DNA of 64,000 bases, from NCBI GenBank assembly GCA_029261355.1, contig JAJDBM010000047.1:62001-126000 (forward strand), given 5' to 3'. Shown piece by piece: positions 1-7,803 of this stretch; the first letter of the stretch is position 1, and each line of letters starts with the position of its first letter. The translations under genes and the position numbers were made by a program. Source of the stretch: Nitrospirales bacterium. GTDB lineage: Bacteria > Nitrospirota > Nitrospiria > Nitrospirales > UBA8639. A model generated the notes under the pieces. That model was not told the DNA's origin and did no database searches. It saw only the letters and a program-made list of their open reading frames with translations.

Positions 1-42
1 AAACCCTCACATTTGAAAACCATAAAATGCTCTAATCGATTC

Positions 43-87
43 ATGGAGTGGAGTGTCTCCCAAGATGCTTCACTCCATAGATTTTTT
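43..87 (+). terminator. possible intrinsic terminator of an upstream gene
   Basis: An 8-base inverted repeat (ATGGAGTG at 43-50, CACTCCAT at 71-78) with a 20-base loop is followed after three bases by six T (82-87). It would end transcription of a plus-strand gene lying before the window, just ahead of the gene at 105. The loop is long for a terminator, so this is tentative. Confidence 0.4.
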
Positions 88-104
88 CTTCCAGTTCTCT
101 CATC

Positions 105-545
105 ATGGACCTTCGCACTTATTATCCCCGTAGCCTAAAAATTCAATTAGGTCCCTACGTCCACCTCTCGCGCATCATAGATAAATGCCGAGCCAAACTA
201 GCTGACACACTTGGTGAATACTTATATCCATGCCCATTAGACTCTTGCTTCCTAGATTTTACTGGGATTTCCTCAGAACGTTTATTGGATGCGGTTAGCA
301 CTCGAACTGATCAAGCCATTTTAGAGTGGCTTACTCAACAAGCAACCGTCCACACCCATGAAGACATTCTAAAATGGAATACCATGATGTTGACCCGAGG
401 TCCTGACTCGGAAGAAAAATGGTCGTATTTTCTGGAAGTAAGAAATTCAATTGATCCGCACCGACACGACATTACCTCCTGGTCGGACCTGCTAGATTTA
501 GATGAAGCAAGAGAAGTCCCATTACGAAAGACTCCAACACAATAA
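105..545 (+). CDS. DUF5069 domain-containing protein
   Basis: A 146-residue cytoplasmic protein with no signal peptide or membrane segment. The N-terminal stretch (DLRTYYPRSLKIQLG, residues 2-16, then a 'Y..LSRIIDKCRA' segment) is the pattern I associate with DUF5069, a family of unknown function seen in environmental bacteria such as Nitrospira and planctomycetes. The length is normal for a one-domain member. Its stop codon shares a base with the start of the next gene (TAATG at 543-547), so the two are translationally coupled and probably cotranscribed. No catalytic motif is visible and no biochemical role can be given. The family assignment is by eye, without a profile search. Confidence 0.75.
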   Translation: MDLRTYYPRSLKIQLGPYVHLSRIIDKCRAKLADTLGEYLYPCPLDSCFLDFTGISSERLLDAVSTRTDQAILEWLTQQATVHTHEDILKWNTMMLTRGPDSEEKWSYFLEVRNSIDPHRHDITSWSDLLDLDEAREVPLRKTPTQ

Positions 546-1066
546 TGTCGCAACTACCCACCTCGATACGAATCGTTCACAAACTGTGCTGCAAATTCAA
601 AAAATCTCAGACCTGGTGGTCGCTCCCTGTAGGCCTTCTTCTATTCACAGTCATGTCAGTTGAAATAAATAGTACAAAGTCTTTTGCAGAAACATCTAAT
701 CACACGACTGCTCATGAGCTTCAATTCTACGGGACTGACTCAACAACAACTGCTCCATTTACGATCGAAGGCGGATGGGAGGTCCTATGGACGACAGAAT
801 CAAAAAACTTTCAATTATCAGCCTATGGTGTCACTGAGGCTGGGTATCGTGGAATCATGTCTGAGCAAGAACAGATTCTCCGATCATTTGAAACCTTTCA
901 ACCTATTGTCTTGGCAGATTCAACAGAGGCGACAGGGAAAGCCTTTCATCGCGTCGGAGGGACATTTTATCTCAAAGTCGTGACCTCAGGACCATGGACT
1001 ATTCATCTCAAATCAGTCAAACGCACCAAAGATTACCTGGACGTCCCCTACACCGGAGCTCCTTGA
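545..1066 (+). CDS. exported protein of unknown function
   Basis: A 173-residue protein. A basic N-terminus (residues 1-24) precedes a hydrophobic stretch at about 26-40 and a possible cleavage region ending in 'SFAE' near residue 49, so it is probably secreted to the periplasm or held by one N-terminal segment. The rest is rich in beta-prone, Thr/Ser-rich sequence ('IEGGWEVLWTTES', 'GGTFYLKVVTSGPWTIHLK') and resembles small beta-sandwich proteins. I do not recognise the family. The start overlaps the stop of the DUF5069 gene (TAATG), which makes it the second gene of a two-gene unit. A clear 'GGTFYL.V.....W.I' C-terminal motif could seed a search. Confidence 0.65.
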   Translation: MSQLPTSIRIVHKLCCKFKKSQTWWSLPVGLLLFTVMSVEINSTKSFAETSNHTTAHELQFYGTDSTTTAPFTIEGGWEVLWTTESKNFQLSAYGVTEAGYRGIMSEQEQILRSFETFQPIVLADSTEATGKAFHRVGGTFYLKVVTSGPWTIHLKSVKRTKDYLDVPYTGAP

Positions 1067-1209
1067 ACAAGAATTCATGAGTGACTCATCCTTAAATGGG
1101 TGAACCTGTGCATTTACCAAAGACGGCTTCAACCCACGCCCAATTCAACAAGATCCTGTACGAAAAGAATTTCCTCTTAACGTGGTTCTAATGAAACAGT
1201 TACGTGAAT

Positions 1210-2778
1210 TTACAATGGGACTGGTTGGGTGAGAGGGCTTTCAACAATTTGTATTTTGGGAGTTGCTTTGAGGTAGGCATTCTGGTCATGCATGATTGCC
1301 CCAGCGGGCAATGAATCCCAGAGAGGACCAAGGTTTTTTCGAATTCTATTTTTATATACTTGAGGAAGATCAGTGCTTTCACCTTCAAAAAAACGTTGGA
1401 CGGTAGGATCTGAACCCAATAAAGATCGAACTTTTCTGTCCCAATTCAGACGGCTTGCCGGTGCCGCACGCACCGCATTTAACAAGCGTGTTCCGATTCC
1501 GCGATTGGCTTGAAATCGTCGAATCACTCTTCCCCACGACAAGGCATATCCAGTGAGGTCTAATACATGGTCGTAGAAATCTGGCCAGGCATAATGCTTT
1601 GGCCGTATATTCATCGCGCGCTTATTATCAAGAAAATGAAAAGGAATAGGAAGGACACGGCCAGCCCGTTGCAGTTCCATATTAATGGGGGCGGCTTGTC
1701 CAAACGCAGTAAAGAGCGAAAATGTTGGATAGGCACCAGGAGAAAGATCCAGAAAGTTTTTTGTAAGTTCGAACGGCTCAGCTCCTTCATCTGAATCAAG
1801 ACCAAGAATGAAATTCGTTTGAACATAGGGGATATACCGGAGAATCGTATTAATATGTTCTGAAACCTGTCTCACCTTTTCAATGCCCTCCTTGGGTCCA
1901 GTCTTCGATTTATCTCCATTTGAAAACCAGGATTCAATACCAGGTAAGATGGCCTTAAACCCGTTTCGTTGAAGGTCTTTCAGGTGAGGTTCCGATAAGA
2001 GTGAGAGGCTACTTTCTGCAATAAATTTCACTTTCCCAGGCCGGACTACGTCGTCGATCACTCCCATGTAATCATTAAATCTCACCCCGAAGATGGGGTC
2101 ATGCCATCCGACCCAGGGATTATGCAACTTACTCTGCAAAAACACCAAATCTTCTCGAATCTGATCAAACCCTAGAGACTGGTAATCAACAACCGAGTCA
2201 ATGCAGAAACTGCAGGTATAGGGGCACCCCATACTACCAATCATTGGAATGACTTTTAGAGCAGGAGCTTTCGCGATAGTCTGTTCAATAAACTTCCATC
2301 GTTCCTTCACCCCTGGTAAGAAGAGAGGTTGTCGGTCAGCCTGAAGTTGAAGACCCATTGGACGATGAGGTGCACAATCACGAATCACATCTTCAACCAA
2401 TGTCTTATCCGTTAATCCAAGAACATAATCAAAATACTTTGCAGCATCCTGAGGATAACAACGGGCATGGGGACCTCCCAATACCGTTATGGCTCCTCGA
2501 CTTCTAAAAAGATTACTCACCGCATACGCGGTTTGAGCTGCACGGGAAAATGCTCCAATAAACAGGAGATCTGTATCCCCTAGGAGTTCTTTTTCGAGAT
2601 CCTCAAATCCGGTGTAACAAATATAGCGAACGCTATGTCCGAGTTCCTCACACCAGACACCGACAACTTGAGGCATAATACTGGCCATATTCGGATGCAT
2701 CACTCGAGCAAAAGTCTTTTGAGACGGCCCTTTTGTAACGAGATCAAGTATGGTAATCCTCAAACGTCGTTTATGCAT
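1210..2778 (-). CDS. radical SAM protein with B12-binding-type N-terminal domain
   Basis: A 522-residue protein. Residues about 7-135 form a Rossmann-like cobalamin-binding-type domain; I see no DxHxxG motif, so any cobalamin would be bound without that His. The radical SAM core follows, with the [4Fe-4S] cluster motif C185-x3-C189-x2-C192 (GCPYTCSFC). Family members (class B, BchE/HpnP-like) do methylations, cyclisations and other radical chemistry; the substrate here cannot be read from sequence. The ATG has AAGGAA about six bases upstream. The gene stands alone on the minus strand and is preceded (3101-3114) by a 14-G tract. The C-terminal 170 residues are rich in basic and aromatic residues and match nothing I know. 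Confidence 0.85.
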   Translation of the reverse strand: MHKRRLRITILDLVTKGPSQKTFARVMHPNMASIMPQVVGVWCEELGHSVRYICYTGFEDLEKELLGDTDLLFIGAFSRAAQTAYAVSNLFRSRGAITVLGGPHARCYPQDAAKYFDYVLGLTDKTLVEDVIRDCAPHRPMGLQLQADRQPLFLPGVKERWKFIEQTIAKAPALKVIPMIGSMGCPYTCSFCIDSVVDYQSLGFDQIREDLVFLQSKLHNPWVGWHDPIFGVRFNDYMGVIDDVVRPGKVKFIAESSLSLLSEPHLKDLQRNGFKAILPGIESWFSNGDKSKTGPKEGIEKVRQVSEHINTILRYIPYVQTNFILGLDSDEGAEPFELTKNFLDLSPGAYPTFSLFTAFGQAAPINMELQRAGRVLPIPFHFLDNKRAMNIRPKHYAWPDFYDHVLDLTGYALSWGRVIRRFQANRGIGTRLLNAVRAAPASRLNWDRKVRSLLGSDPTVQRFFEGESTDLPQVYKNRIRKNLGPLWDSLPAGAIMHDQNAYLKATPKIQIVESPLTQPVPL

Positions 2779-3236
2779 GAGTGTTCCTTAAGGTGAGAAA
2801 AAAGAGGGGAATGAAAGGCGATTAAAAAAAGAGCATACGCTAATTATGCACAGAAAGCACGAAAAGACCTTGAAACTAACCAGGTGATGATTCTTACTAG
2901 GGATTGTCCGGTTCAGCATTCATTTTTTTCATAAAGGCTGCATGAGATCTACTTCATCACTCCGTCACAAGCACAATTGCTTAACTTAAACACATGGAAA
3001 CGAAAATGTAGCAACGTCATGGATTCTACATTCTTACCTAATGTGATCGAATAGAATATGACGAAAAGGCAGATTACCGTCTAAGCCCTGAGGGGAAGTT
3101 GGGGGGGGGGGGGGACTACAACCAATATATGAGATACTCTATTATTGTACCGTACTAATGAGGAGAAGGAAAGACTTATATTGTGGAAGGAATTGACATG
3201 CTGTTCACCTTATGACTAAACAAACAATACGAAATA
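2779..3236. other. 458-base intergenic region
   Basis: No convincing gene is seen. It lies between the radical SAM gene start and the stop of the TPM-domain gene, both on the minus strand, so it must carry the radical SAM promoter. The only striking element is the 14-G run at 3101-3114. The rest is AT-rich with no clear -35/-10 pair and no terminator hairpin that I trust. Confidence 0.6.
3101..3114. repeat. 14-base homopolymeric G tract
   Basis: An uninterrupted run of 14 G on the plus strand (14 C on the coding strand of the neighbouring genes). It lies in non-coding DNA, 323 bases upstream of the radical SAM start and 123 bases downstream of the TPM gene stop. Such tracts change length by slipped-strand mispairing and are also prone to sequencing error. 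Confidence 0.95.
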
Positions 3237-3962
3237 TTACTCATCCAGCCTTCCTCCAAATCCACCAAAGTTACCACCAAACCCTCCCTGTCCAGTACTC
3301 CAGTACTCGCCTCGTCGCCACCGTTGAAAGGGATGACGCCGCTCTGGACGTGTAAAACGCCAGAGGATAAAACACATACCCAATGCCGCACTGAGGTTCA
3401 TCCAAAATCCTGCATTCTTAGATTTCTTTGCGGGTTTTCCTTGGAACTGAACAGTTCCCGAAGCTGCCGCTAATCGGACTGAGGCCTGATATAAATGCGT
3501 GCCGAGTTCGTCACGTTGAAACATTGGCACAAGAAACTCTTGAGATATGTCATCGAGTTGTTGCCGATTCACCACCGACAACAAGCTGCGACCCAATACC
3601 ACTACAGACTTTTTTTCTTTCATTGATGTCAAGAGCAGCATGCCTCGTTGTTGCTGAGCGGTCCCAATACGCCACCCTTCATACAAGGTTGAGGCATATT
3701 CTTGAACTGTCGCATACGGCGTCACTGTGGGGATTGTGACGACGATCATTTCCACGCCAGTCCGTTGCTCAAGCTCCTTGCATACGGCTCGAATTTGAGC
3801 CGACCACAGAGGCGTCAATACTTCAGCGTAGTCGCTGACATACCCTAAAGGAGTTGGAAGGGCGGGCTTGGTTTTTGGGCGAGGATATTGCGCCGTCACC
3901 GTCGTGACAAATAGCCCAACGACCAACATACACAGGAAACCAATAATGAGGACGCGTTTCAC
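3237..3962 (-). CDS. TPM-domain membrane-anchored protein
   Basis: A 241-residue protein with a signal peptide (about 1-24, ending near 'TVTAQ'), then a TPM domain at about 42-165 ('VSDYAEVLTP', 'LEQRTGVEMIVVTIPTV', 'IGTAQQQRGMLLL'). One transmembrane segment follows near 185-202, then a short basic and Gly/Phe-rich tail (GGFGGNFGGFGG). TPM proteins (TPM_phosphatase/YgcG-like) are periplasmic, tail-anchored proteins, some linked to photosystem repair or envelope stress; the true role in bacteria is poorly known. The start is GTG. The strong GGAGGTG that would serve it lies 14 bases away and directly precedes a four-codon minicistron whose TGA overlaps this GTG. The gene is 20 bases downstream of the nucleotidyltransferase-like gene, so the two are an operon. 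Confidence 0.8.
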   Translation of the reverse strand: MKRVLIIGFLCMLVVGLFVTTVTAQYPRPKTKPALPTPLGYVSDYAEVLTPLWSAQIRAVCKELEQRTGVEMIVVTIPTVTPYATVQEYASTLYEGWRIGTAQQQRGMLLLTSMKEKKSVVVLGRSLLSVVNRQQLDDISQEFLVPMFQRDELGTHLYQASVRLAAASGTVQFQGKPAKKSKNAGFWMNLSAALGMCFILWRFTRPERRHPFQRWRRGEYWSTGQGGFGGNFGGFGGRLDE

Positions 3963-3984
3963 GTTTTAGACATTCACCTCCATT
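3959..3984 (-). promoter_or_regulatory. Shine-Dalgarno plus four-codon minicistron ahead of the TPM gene
   Basis: Reading the minus strand, the nucleotidyltransferase stop TAA (3985-3983) is followed at once by GGAGGTG, then ATG TCT AAA ACG TGA (3973-3959). That TGA overlaps the GTG start of the TPM gene as GTGA. Translation of the TPM protein may therefore depend on ribosomes ending at this tiny reading frame. It could also be chance, with the SD used at a 14-base spacing. Confidence 0.35.
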
Positions 3985-4741
3985 ACACTGACTCCAACTC
4001 TTGTCCAACTCGACTAATGACCAGTTCCAGGCCCTGGACATAACGAATAAAGAGGTCTGGCAAGCTAAGTTTACCAGGAGTACGAGACCCTTGTTTCATT
4101 TCTAGGACTTCCAGAAAAACCGGCTCATTCAGTTGTAATACCTGAGGAAGATTCTTTAAGAAGTTGAGGGATGTATCATTCGACGGATGCCCTAACGCTC
4201 GGCAGACCCCACGAAGAGCCGGGAGCAAAGCCGTCAGGGATAACGAAAGTAAAGCCGGAATGGCCTCTACGCGTCCATGCCCCTCAATAAATCGTTGGCG
4301 AACTCGTAAAAGATTCCCACTCAATTCGCGTTGGCTGTGTTGAGCCAACAGATGCTCATCAACATGCAAGTTAAGAAAGGGGTCTCGCCCATCCAACAAT
4401 ACATGGTTTTCTTTCATTTCAAAATACTCAATGGGAAATAATTGAAAGGACTGAGAAAATTCTTGGTTAGTGAGGACCAAGGGAGCAACAACTCCGTCCT
4501 TCTTCCATCGTTCTGATAGCCGACAACAATGCTGCAAATTTTTCAGAGAACAGCTTTTCAAAATAATGAGGAGATTAATATTCGAGTGCCCCTCAATATA
4601 TTCTTCTCTCGCAAGACTGCCATAGAGGATAACGGCATCGATTTGACCATCGAGAGGTTTACGAATCTGCGCAAGAACTTTCTTTAATGTTTGCTGTACC
4701 GGATCTGGCATATTGGGCCAAGACTCATGTGACATAGGCAT
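3983..4741 (-). CDS. nucleotidyltransferase-fold protein, catalytic aspartates replaced
   Basis: A 252-residue soluble protein. Residues about 34-60 show the pol-beta nucleotidyltransferase signature: 'AVILYGSLAREEY' gives the GS motif, but the usual SDxDL that follows is SNINL here, so both metal-binding aspartates are asparagine. A helical C-terminal half (about 130-235) resembles the helical partner domain of KNTase/HEPN-type proteins. With the DxD lost, catalysis is unlikely and a binding or regulatory role is more probable. A GAGGA sits nine bases upstream of the ATG. It is the first gene of a two-gene unit with the TPM protein. The family has no assigned function that I can name with confidence. 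Confidence 0.65.
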   Translation of the reverse strand: MPMSHESWPNMPDPVQQTLKKVLAQIRKPLDGQIDAVILYGSLAREEYIEGHSNINLLIILKSCSLKNLQHCCRLSERWKKDGVVAPLVLTNQEFSQSFQLFPIEYFEMKENHVLLDGRDPFLNLHVDEHLLAQHSQRELSGNLLRVRQRFIEGHGRVEAIPALLSLSLTALLPALRGVCRALGHPSNDTSLNFLKNLPQVLQLNEPVFLEVLEMKQGSRTPGKLSLPDLFIRYVQGLELVISRVGQELESV

Positions 4742-4791
4742 ACTAGTGGTCCTCGATCATAGACAGGAACATAAAGGAATTATTATAAAAT

Positions 4792-6057
4792 TTAAGAATG
4801 AACAGGCACCTTTTGGGCTCTCGGATCTGGTAACAATCCCGCTGCTTGGACTCGATCAAGCCAACTAAACGGAGGTGTCTCTCGTAACCCAGCGGTGGCT
4901 GTTAATACCTGGTATTGCAAGCGCGGATTTCCATCAATAGTCATAAACACCCGATCTCGTAAGTACGATAAAACGGGATTTCCGCTATTCCAAAAAAAGA
5001 CTTCTTCGTCTGCCAATTGTTGAAGCATTGTGACTTGAGGCCGCCGTCGAGTTTCAAAATTCTTTAATGCTGAAGCCGACCAATCGTCTGTTTGCATGCA
5101 GGTCTCGATACATGCTCCCAGCATATCAGCATCCACCATCGCCTGCATACGCCCCTGCGATGCATGTGGATTCATGCCGTGAGCCGCATCACCAATCAAC
5201 ACGGCTCCCTCAGTCACCCAGTTCTTGGCTCGAACTCGCCCTGTCCCCATATACGCCGTTTGCTTCCAATCAGTGAGGGTTTCAAATGTTTGGCTTAATT
5301 CAGGATAAATCGCTTTCCAGCGATTAACTAAAGCTTGAGTCCCCCCTTCTTTCATTCTGGATAATGCTCCAGAGGGAATCATGTAAAACACATACACTTT
5401 ATTTCCTGCAGCAGGGAATATACCCAAAATGGTTTGTTTTCCAACAAAATATTGAGACTCCGCTAGTTCATCTTGACCATCCAGCATGGCGACTAGATAG
5501 CTTTCCTCGTATTGATGTAGCTGAGAAGAGACCTTTAGTTCTTTCCGTACCATAGAAAAAGGCCCGTCTGCACCAACCACGAGATTTGCACCTATTCGTA
5601 TAGACTTCCCCTCGATTTCAGCTTCTACCCCAATGACCCGTTCCCCATCAAATAGGATACGTTTAAAAGTCGCACCATACTGCAGCGCACCAGGAGCTTC
5701 GCTCTCGAATACATGCAGAACAGTTTGCTGAACCACATTTGGCCACATGACTAAAGCTCGGTTATACGGTGATGGGAGCATGCCGTAATCCACGGTACAT
5801 AATCGCTTTCCTCCGACTCGGCGAAAATGAAAGAATTGCACTGGCCTGATAGCATCAAGAGGAATTTGCTCTAATAACCCAAGTTTATCGAGTATTCGTT
5901 GACCATTGGGTTGAAGAATTTCACCACGAAGTCCGGTTGGCGGACCAGAGGCTTGCTCTAAGACCATAACATTGACCTGCTTACGGGCTAAAATCAGGCC
6001 AAGTAATGCCCCTCCCCCCCCAGCACCAACGACAACCACATCTTTTTTTATATCCAT
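4792..6057 (-). CDS. FAD-dependent aromatic-ring monooxygenase (UbiH/PHBH type)
   Basis: A 421-residue protein. An N-terminal FAD Rossmann motif (VVGAGGGGALLG, residues 9-20, ending in the ribose-binding Glu of VLEQ) is present, with the second FAD motif near residues 284-300 (GDAAHGMNPHASQG). This is the p-hydroxybenzoate hydroxylase fold, whose members hydroxylate quinone precursors or aromatic acids using NAD(P)H and O2, or oxidise geranylgeranyl reductase-like substrates. The length is normal. No ubiquinone genes are adjacent, so the substrate is open: a menaquinone/ubiquinone-type intermediate, a halogenation substrate or an aromatic acid are all possible. It stands alone, 51 bases from the start of the nucleotidyltransferase gene. 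Confidence 0.85.
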   Translation of the reverse strand: MDIKKDVVVVGAGGGGALLGLILARKQVNVMVLEQASGPPTGLRGEILQPNGQRILDKLGLLEQIPLDAIRPVQFFHFRRVGGKRLCTVDYGMLPSPYNRALVMWPNVVQQTVLHVFESEAPGALQYGATFKRILFDGERVIGVEAEIEGKSIRIGANLVVGADGPFSMVRKELKVSSQLHQYEESYLVAMLDGQDELAESQYFVGKQTILGIFPAAGNKVYVFYMIPSGALSRMKEGGTQALVNRWKAIYPELSQTFETLTDWKQTAYMGTGRVRAKNWVTEGAVLIGDAAHGMNPHASQGRMQAMVDADMLGACIETCMQTDDWSASALKNFETRRRPQVTMLQQLADEEVFFWNSGNPVLSYLRDRVFMTIDGNPRLQYQVLTATAGLRETPPFSWLDRVQAAGLLPDPRAQKVPVHS

Positions 6058-6196
6058 GAAACACTCATTACTGACAAACTAACTTCATAAATTAGACTGC
6101 AAACACGACACCCAAACAGAAGTCCAGGGTCTCTCTATTGGCATACCGAATATTTGTCGACTTGAAATGGAAGATGATCCAAATGGGGAAGGAAAC

Positions 6197-6574
6197 TTAT
6201 TCAAGTTGAAAAATATCATGAAAATGTTCACCCGCTTCTTCCCAGGCTTTTGGATAGGTCTTCGACATCCAATTGTGTAGGTAAGATTTTTGATCAGCGG
6301 TTAACATTTTCTTAATTTGGTGAGAACGTCCTTGAAGCGGTTGTAAGAATCCCACTTGCTTGACTGGATCTAATGTGGCCGTCCGCACATAGACATTTGT
6401 AAATACTGTAGGAGAATCCTCTTCTCCATCTCCTTGCAGCCACACAGAAAGATATTTATCCATCTGAAGGCCGGAACTATCTAATGCTGGATCAGTTTCG
6501 TGAAAGAGCTCATTTTCTGTTTGCCCAATGGGAGTCGATTCTTCTGCCCGGAATAACAAATTATGATTCCACAT
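6197..6574 (-). CDS. hypothetical protein
   Basis: A 125-residue soluble protein, acidic and rich in Glu/Asp, Trp and Gln. No signal peptide, membrane segment, Cys cluster or recognised motif is seen. The C-terminus reads as an amphipathic helical region ('SYLHNWMSKTYPKAWEEAGEHFHDIF'-like composition, residues 96-121). It is transcribed away from the lipoprotein gene and is flanked by about 140 and 290 bases of non-coding DNA, so it is a single gene. I believe the frame is real because it is free of overlap with any better candidate and has a GGGGAT just upstream of the ATG. Confidence 0.55.
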   Translation of the reverse strand: MWNHNLLFRAEESTPIGQTENELFHETDPALDSSGLQMDKYLSVWLQGDGEEDSPTVFTNVYVRTATLDPVKQVGFLQPLQGRSHQIKKMLTADQKSYLHNWMSKTYPKAWEEAGEHFHDIFQLE

Positions 6575-6732
6575 AAATCCCCATGTTTCTCTAAGTTTGT
6601 ATGGTCGCTGACCATAATCTCAGGCAATTCTGGAAAAAGTCAAGAACTTATAATGTTGAATCAGTCTGCTACGAAGGCTTCTGGCGTTTCACTAAGCATC
6701 GTTCGAAGAATTTAATGGAAAAATTTTGAAGT

Positions 6733-6760
6733 TTACAAAAAATAAAGTCTAGATATAAGC
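6733..6760 (+). promoter_or_regulatory. sigma70-type promoter for the lipoprotein gene
   Basis: TTTACA at 6733-6738 and TATAAG at 6755-6760 each match five of six consensus bases, with a 16-base spacer. Transcription would begin near 6767, giving a leader of about 100 bases before the GTG at 6867. It is the best sigma70-like pair I found in the window. Confidence 0.5.
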
Positions 6761-6866
6761 CTTCATTTGCATTACCCTAGGACAAATGTTCGATAATACG
6801 TAGGGAATGTCTCAACCAATAACCCTGCAAAACATTATTCATTTTCATCTACAGGAGGAAGGTCTC

Positions 6867-7499
6867 GTGACACTTCACCGAGCACTGATACTATCCGTTT
6901 TCACTATCCTCATATTATCAGGCTGTCAAGGGACAGGAGCAATGGTTAACTTTGATCCTCAAACCATACCTCATAATCCTAAAGTGGCGGAACCTTCTCA
7001 TGACGACACCCTCCGAATTAGCGTATCCCCTTTTACTGATTCCCGTGGACATCAGAATAAAATAGGCACACGGACCCATTTTTGGGGCGGGACAACAAAC
7101 TTTAATGCCTGGAATGGTCAAATTGGTGAAGGAATGGCCAATCTTGCCGTCGACTATCTTACCCAACGTAAGTGGCAGGCCGCTCTTGGAGCCGAGGGTA
7201 ACTTATCTGACGTCACTCTCTCCGGCAAAGTCCTCACTTTAGAAGGTCATGCAAAAAGTGGATTTGGGTTCACTGATATTGAGGTCTCCATGAAAGTGCA
7301 CTTTGAAGCCAAGAATACAAGTGACGGGAGTACGGTTCGTACCATTCTTGGGGCAAATGGAACAGACACAGTCTTCTTTTTTAGTCCGAAAGATATGCAG
7401 CAATTAACAAATGAGACAGCAAAAGAATTATTTGATCAACTGTTTGGGGATTTAACGGTGAAAGATCGCGCATTTCACCTTCGAAGCACCATGCAATAA
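6867..7499 (+). CDS. lipoprotein, YajG-like fold possible
   Basis: A 210-residue protein if started at the GTG at 6867, which I choose because a perfect AGGAGG (6853-6858) lies eight bases upstream and the protein then opens with a proper lipoprotein signal (TLHRALILSVFTILILSGC; the lipobox Cys is residue 20). An in-frame ATG 60 bases earlier would bury that signal. The mature part ('LRISVSPFTDSRG', 'IGEGMANLAVDYLTQRKWQ', 'VTLSGKVLTLEGHAKSGFGFTDIEVSMKV') resembles the YajG/LptE-like group of outer-membrane lipoproteins: a short beta-alpha-beta unit that reports on small 'F.D.R' motifs. Function is unknown. It is monocistronic with its own promoter. Confidence 0.8.
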   Translation: MTLHRALILSVFTILILSGCQGTGAMVNFDPQTIPHNPKVAEPSHDDTLRISVSPFTDSRGHQNKIGTRTHFWGGTTNFNAWNGQIGEGMANLAVDYLTQRKWQAALGAEGNLSDVTLSGKVLTLEGHAKSGFGFTDIEVSMKVHFEAKNTSDGSTVRTILGANGTDTVFFFSPKDMQQLTNETAKELFDQLFGDLTVKDRAFHLRSTMQ

Positions 7500-7803
7500 A
7501 AAAACATCAAAAAAGAACATTCTCTAAGCCACGGTATCCAACCATCTGCCAAGATTCTTAATACTTTTATTTTTCCTGAGGCGGCGGCCGGATATCGGAT
7601 GAAGTAAGAAGGAGGGAATCCCAAGATTGACGCACATGGGGTACGAACGTTTCCCTTGTTCACCCTGACCGCTCCATTCATACCAAAATACTCGAACAGT
7701 CTTAGATTCTCAGTGCGTACTTCGTTCCTATTTATCTCTTGTCGTCTTCATCCATATTGTTAACCGCTTGGTGTGCTACGAAACCTGCGATTGGAGAAGT
7801 TCG
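7500..7803. other. 304-base intergenic region
   Basis: No gene is supported. It separates the lipoprotein gene from the response regulator, both on the plus strand, and should hold a promoter for the regulator. I see a GC-rich patch near 7577-7595 but no convincing terminator or -35/-10 pair. Confidence 0.5.

Noticed and set aside
3101-3114. G tract as a frameshift switch inside a gene
   Set aside because: No reading frame of useful length crosses it; it is in non-coding DNA.
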